A stretch of 64,000 nt of DNA, from positions 2,561,501 to 2,625,500 of the forward strand of contig WPIO01000033.1 of NCBI GenBank assembly GCA_009760855.2, given 5' to 3'. Shown here piece after piece: positions 62,747 through 64,000 of this stretch. Made by a program: the position numbers and the translations under genes. The notes below the pieces were generated by a model, which saw only the letters and a list, made by a program, of their open reading frames with translations, made no database searches and had not been told where the DNA came from. The DNA is from Cristatella mucedo (Eukaryota; Bryozoa; Phylactolaemata; Cristatellidae). Position 1 is the stretch's first letter. Every line of letters starts with the position of its first letter.

Positions 62747-63871
62747 CTGTATTGGCACTTGCTTTGTGTCAGTTGTCCAGGCTACCGGCGTGTCTGTTGC
62801 CATTGTTGCCACAATTAGATTGAAAAGCTTGAAGACATTCCTGCCTCACTCTGTGTTAAACCCGACATTAGTTGTACTCATTGACAGATGGCTGTTGCTG
62901 TGGTAAATAAATTGCCTGTTTATGTCGTCTTGGTGCCCAGTTTAGGCTGATTTCATTGTCGGTTTACTTCCAGGTTCAAGGAATGTCGTGACAAATTATT
63001 ACCGTACCTGAAAAAAGTTGGCTTCAATCCTAAAACGGATATCTATTTCATGCCTTGTTCGGGCCTAAATGGTGCGTTTTTGAAGGAAAGGCCCGACGAT
63101 GCCCGTGCTGCATGGTACAGGTGAGTTCTGAACGAGCCGAGACTGCCCACACTCCGTGTGCTAATCGCTAGTTTAGCGACGGTGTCACTCGCCGGCCTTG
63201 GAGTCTCGCTCTGGCTTCATTCCGACTGCCTCCTTGAGCCATCTGCCTGTGTTTGAGTTTCTTTTCCTGTCCGCTGTTTCACTGGCAACTGTTTCCAATA
63301 TCTCCTTGAAGCCACGGCCGCTTAAGCCTGCTAGCGCTGCTGGCAGTCGACATTTGAGACCTTATCCACACTATCCCCTTTTTCGTTGCTGCAACACCGT
63401 CTTTTCTCGGATCATTTTTCATTCGCTAAAGTAAGCAATAAGCTAATGTCAAGGTTAGCTAGTTCATTTATGTAGAAGTAGAAGTGCCTCTTTGCAGCCT
63501 TTGCCCTCCTCCCAGACGTGCAGCAGGCAATATGCCGTATTGTCTGCTGCACGTCTGGGAGGTCGTGCAGTGCCGGCGCCTTGCTACTGAACTAGGACCC
63601 AGGGTCACGCAATTGTTGTCAGTGGTACTTTTCTTGTCACGGAAAGATGCTTCTATAGAGGAAGCGCCTTTGATAGCTCACGGCGTTGCTGCTGTGATAT
63701 GCAAATGCGATTGTGTGTCAGCACCAGTTGGATTTTGTCGAGTTGATGCTTCAAAACGGATGATTACTGCTTTGCAGTGGACTCACGTTTTTGGAGTACA
63801 TTGACCAATTGCCGTCACTGACTCGAAATGCCGACGGTCCAGTGCGAATGCCAGTCATAGACAGATACAAG
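47202..63871 (+). CDS. GSPT1: eukaryotic peptide chain release factor GTP-binding subunit eRF3, 5' nine exons, continues beyond window
   Basis: eRF3 is the cytosolic GTPase that works with eRF1 at stop codons. Exons join(47202-47418, 51453-51533, 53155-53340, 53922-53955, 57604-57681, 61495-61675, 61771-61925, 62974-63120, 63778-63871) give 1173 nt (391 codons) with every phase matching. Seen: an N-terminal region with two overlapping PAM2-type motifs (about 35-58); an acidic then Lys-rich linker; the EF-Tu-like GTPase domain from about 153, with P-loop GHVDAGKST (159-167), switch Thr217 in GKTVEVG, DAPGH (236-240), NKMD (298-301) and CSGL; and the start of domain 2 at the right edge. The rest of the GTPase/C-terminal part (roughly 200 or more residues by family length) is outside. 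The start ATG has A at -3 and G at +4. GSPT1 and GSPT2 cannot be told apart; outside mammals a single gene is usual. Confidence 0.97.
48613..48651. repeat. (TG)n microsatellite in eRF3 intron 1
   Basis: TG/TTG repeats. Confidence 0.9.
48740..49260 (+). mobile_element. LINE RT fragment in eRF3 intron 1, disrupted at its 3' side by SINE-A
   Basis: [39 protein letters not shown] and [12 protein letters not shown] correspond to RT motifs A, B and C in shifted frames. SINE-A at 49126 follows. Confidence 0.65.
49126..49240 (+). mobile_element. SINE-A in eRF3 intron 1
   Basis: CTGGTTTGGTCTAGTGGTTA, GGTCGTGGGCCTGAATAAGG, ATTAAGTTCTCTTGGGGCGC and TATATAAATGAATTATAT. About 20 bp are missing after the B box. 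Confidence 0.85.
49300..50640 (+). mobile_element. Rearranged LINE-A remnants in eRF3 intron 1
   Basis: Pieces out of normal order: [20 protein letters not shown] (C-terminal), then [20 protein letters not shown] (N-terminal), [14 protein letters not shown] (motif A), [17 protein letters not shown] (motif B), [20 protein letters not shown] (motif C, ADD present). Starts with a reversed terminal tail at 49300-49350. Confidence 0.7.
50641..51045 (+). mobile_element. LINE-B 3' end in eRF3 intron 1
   Basis: [36 protein letters not shown], then GTCTGTTGGCTATCGTTATA and a short ATTACA tail. Confidence 0.72.
51453..51533 (+). CDS. GSPT1: eRF3 exon 2
   Basis: An 81-nt exon between ctcatcgttttag and GTAGGTG. 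It keeps the phase (one base carried in, one out). It encodes a low-complexity acidic linker ([14 protein letters not shown]). Support comes from splice sites and phase rather than sequence conservation. Confidence 0.8.
51660..52430 (+). mobile_element. LINE-B 3' end with an extra tandem tail, eRF3 intron 2
   Basis: [40 protein letters not shown], then the LINE-B tail with ATTACATTACATTACAT (52258-52275) followed by a second, worn LINE-B tail (52300-52430). Confidence 0.8.
52846..52915 (-). mobile_element. SINE-B head fragment, eRF3 intron 2
   Basis: Minus strand: CACGGGTCAGGTTGTGGGTA, GAGTCCTGCATCAGGCAATC, CTTAATTGTCAACCGAAAGC. The 3' half is lost. Confidence 0.55.
53155..53340 (+). CDS. 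GSPT1: eRF3 exon 3 (acidic linker, start of GTPase domain)
   Basis: Encodes an Ala/Glu/Asp-rich linker, a basic patch (KTKRK), then [14 protein letters not shown], the first strand of the G domain. The donor GTGAGT splits the P-loop between Val161 and Asp162. Confidence 0.96.
53410..53490 (+). mobile_element. LINE-A/SINE-A type 3' tail, eRF3 intron 3
   Basis: CAGCATATGTAAAGCTCCTA, GTTTAATTCTCTCGGGGTGC, then TTATTCTTATTATTATT. Confidence 0.65.
53922..53955 (+). CDS. GSPT1: eRF3 exon 4 (34-nt micro-exon, P-loop)
   Basis: A very short exon encoding [11 protein letters not shown], the nucleotide-binding loop. Acceptor ttgtag, donor GTAAGT. The split ATG codon (Met173) is completed by the next exon. 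Confidence 0.96.
53956..55885. other. eRF3 intron 4, unassigned part
   Basis: No repeat or gene recognised. A 54957-55223 stretch is rich in TGTGTG/ATGCATGC-like words. Confidence 0.4.
55890..56690 (+). mobile_element. Degenerate LINE-A and LINE-B remnants, eRF3 intron 4
   Basis: [16 protein letters not shown]-type start, a terminal tail (CAGCATCTTTTAAGTGTGTA, 56418 on), then [20 protein letters not shown] and [10 protein letters not shown], the LINE-B C-terminal pattern. Confidence 0.55.
56850..57070 (-). mobile_element. LINE-A RT C-terminal fragment, eRF3 intron 4
   Basis: The plus strand reads GAGGTTGGTTTGAGAGCCAG, TGAAGCCTGATTAGGAAGTA and AGCCAGTGCATGTCTGAGAA, matching the inverted LINE-A at 9890-10060 and 40990-41330. 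Confidence 0.6.
57604..57681 (+). CDS. GSPT1: eRF3 exon 5
   Basis: Encodes [20 protein letters not shown] and on to NRESW, the switch I region of eRF3. Acceptor cctaacag, donor GTAAGC. The Trp199 codon is split across the 3.8-kb intron that follows. Confidence 0.96.
57690..58555. other. eRF3 intron 5, first part, unassigned
   Basis: No repeat recognised before the SINE-B copy. Confidence 0.4.
58559..58718 (+). mobile_element. SINE-B, best full-length copy, eRF3 intron 5
   Basis: GAGGCTTAGCCCAGGGGTAA (A box), GGGTCGTGGGTTCGAGTCCT (B box), GATCCTTTATTGACCACTGC, AAGTGGTGGTGATACC, GTTCTGCTGCTATATAAATG and GCTGTTGCAGCAGC. Confidence 0.88.
59205..60928 (+). mobile_element. Tc1-like DNA transposon, inactive, in eRF3 intron 5
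   Basis: The element is about 1.72 kb with recognisable inverted ends: CACTAGTGGCCATAAGTTTT at the left and, inverted, about 18 of 25 matching bases near GGCAATAGTTATTGCC at the right. It has TA at the left junction; the right junction is altered. It sits between eRF3 exons 5 and 6 in the same orientation as the gene. Confidence 0.8.
59689..60741 (+). pseudogene. Tc1-like transposase, DD34E type, frameshifted
   Basis: Tc1/mariner transposases cut and paste DNA between inverted ends with a DDE nuclease. Seen in order: a helix-turn-helix linker with [25 protein letters not shown]; the first Asp in FFTD (near 60169); GSVMMWGGF; the second Asp in QDNDPK-like DNDPKYT (60443); and [14 protein letters not shown] with the Glu at 60547. 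The distance from second Asp to Glu is about 34-35 codons, as expected for DD34E. Stop codons (for example after 59940) and at least three frameshifts make it non-functional. Confidence 0.82.
61290..61425 (+). mobile_element. SINE-B variant, just before eRF3 exon 6
   Basis: CTAACGGCTTAGGCCACTGG, GTTCGAGTCACG, central stem CCAGCT/AGCTGG, GAGGCTCTTCTGCCGATACC and terminal hairpin GCCGTTGAATCGGT. It ends only about 70 nt before the exon 6 acceptor. Confidence 0.78.
61495..61675 (+). CDS. GSPT1: eRF3 exon 6
   Basis: Encodes [20 protein letters not shown] through the G3 motif DAPGH (236-240) to SQADIAVL. Acceptor gtgtctag, donor GTAAGA, ends in phase 0. Confidence 0.97.
61771..61925 (+). CDS. GSPT1: eRF3 exon 7
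   Basis: Encodes [20 protein letters not shown] through the G4 motif NKMD (298-301) to WSEER. The donor GTTCGT is a weak match to consensus, but the next exon completes Arg311 in frame, so the join is secure. The intron between exons 6 and 7 is only 95 nt. Confidence 0.96.
62196..62357 (+). mobile_element. SINE-B, diverged, eRF3 intron 7
   Basis: TGGTCTTGGCCCAGGGTGCT, GTAGTTTCGAGTCCTGAAGC, TCATTGGCCACTGCAAGAGG, AAGACTGCTGCTTCTAGATA. Confidence 0.72.
62450..62580 (+). mobile_element. SINE-A, eRF3 intron 7
   Basis: CCTGGTTTGGCCCATGTATA, GGGCTCGAGCCCCGTGGCAT, ATGTAAAGCTCCTGAGTAGA and GATTAAGTTCTTTT. The closing arm is altered. Confidence 0.82.
62681..62745. repeat. (TC)n microsatellite in eRF3 intron 7
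   Basis: About 32 TC units, uninterrupted. Confidence 0.97.
62974..63120 (+). CDS. GSPT1: eRF3 exon 8
   Basis: Encodes [20 protein letters not shown] through MPCSGLNGA (G5 region) to DDARAAWY. Acceptor tacttccag, donor GTGAGT. Confidence 0.96.
63508..63562 (+). repeat. 55-nt near-perfect hairpin in eRF3 intron 8
   Basis: Arms CCTCCCAGACGTGCAGCAG and CTGCTGCACGTCTGGGAGG are exact reverse complements (19 bp). Inside, CAATA pairs with TATTG around TGCCG, with one G-T pair between the two stems. That gives about 25 paired bases and a 5-nt loop. Confidence 0.95.
63778..63871 (+). CDS. GSPT1: eRF3 exon 9 (last in window)
   Basis: Encodes [20 protein letters not shown] then [12 protein letters not shown], the entry into beta-barrel domain 2. 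Acceptor tgctttgcag, donor GTGAGA, phase 0. The downstream exons lie beyond the window. Confidence 0.95.
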
Positions 63872-64000
63872 GTGAGACGTGCCAGAGATTCGTTCGGCTT
63901 GTCACTTGGCTGCGTCCAGGCTGCGCCGAACTAGGCCACTGACTACCATGGAGTTGTGCTTTTTGTTTTGACTTTGTTGTTGTGATTTCATTAGACTTTG

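Overview
This is nuclear DNA from an animal. Two intron-rich protein genes with clear animal orthologues sit in a sea of decayed non-LTR retrotransposons (L2/CR1 type), tRNA-derived SINEs, DNA transposons and AT-, GT- and CT-rich microsatellites. Nothing is prokaryotic: no operons, no ribosome binding sites, and every real exon ends in GT/AG splice sites with matching phases. The repeats suggest an invertebrate with a medium-to-large genome. I cannot name the phylum from sequence alone.

Layout. 1-7500: LINE and SINE relics, microsatellites, and copies of an unnamed ~170-bp repeat. 8276-17252, minus strand: an RNF217-type RBR E3 ubiquitin ligase. Three coding exons join in phase to 628 codons: a large GC-rich 500-codon first coding exon, a RING2 exon and a transmembrane exon. 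17253-44000: gene-poor and repeat-rich, with nested LINE/SINE insertions and a SPIN-like hAT miniature element at 36564-36724. 44040-45800, minus strand: a broken copy of a multi-copy animal protein family, split by a SINE. 47202 to the right edge, plus strand: the translation termination factor eRF3 (GSPT family). Nine exons give the first 391 codons; the rest lies beyond the window. Its introns hold LINE-B, SINE and Tc1-like insertions.

The two host genes are independent. The ligase would be a membrane-anchored RBR enzyme. eRF3 is the GTPase partner of eRF1 and carries overlapping PAM2 motifs for poly(A)-binding protein. The promoter region of eRF3 looks like a TATA-less housekeeping promoter with ETS- and NRF1-like sites.

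Most interesting structure. (1) A dispersed SINE family (called SINE-B here) has two hairpins with compensatory base-pair changes between copies. (2) A second SINE (SINE-A) shares its 3' stem-loop with the local L2-like LINE (LINE-A), which suggests a LINE/SINE partnership. (3) A SPIN-like hAT element is a candidate for horizontal transfer. (4) A near-perfect 55-nt hairpin lies inside an eRF3 intron. (5) An unnamed ~170-bp repeat occurs three times. Names such as LINE-A, LINE-B, SINE-A and SINE-B are local labels. Repeat boundaries were judged by eye and are approximate.
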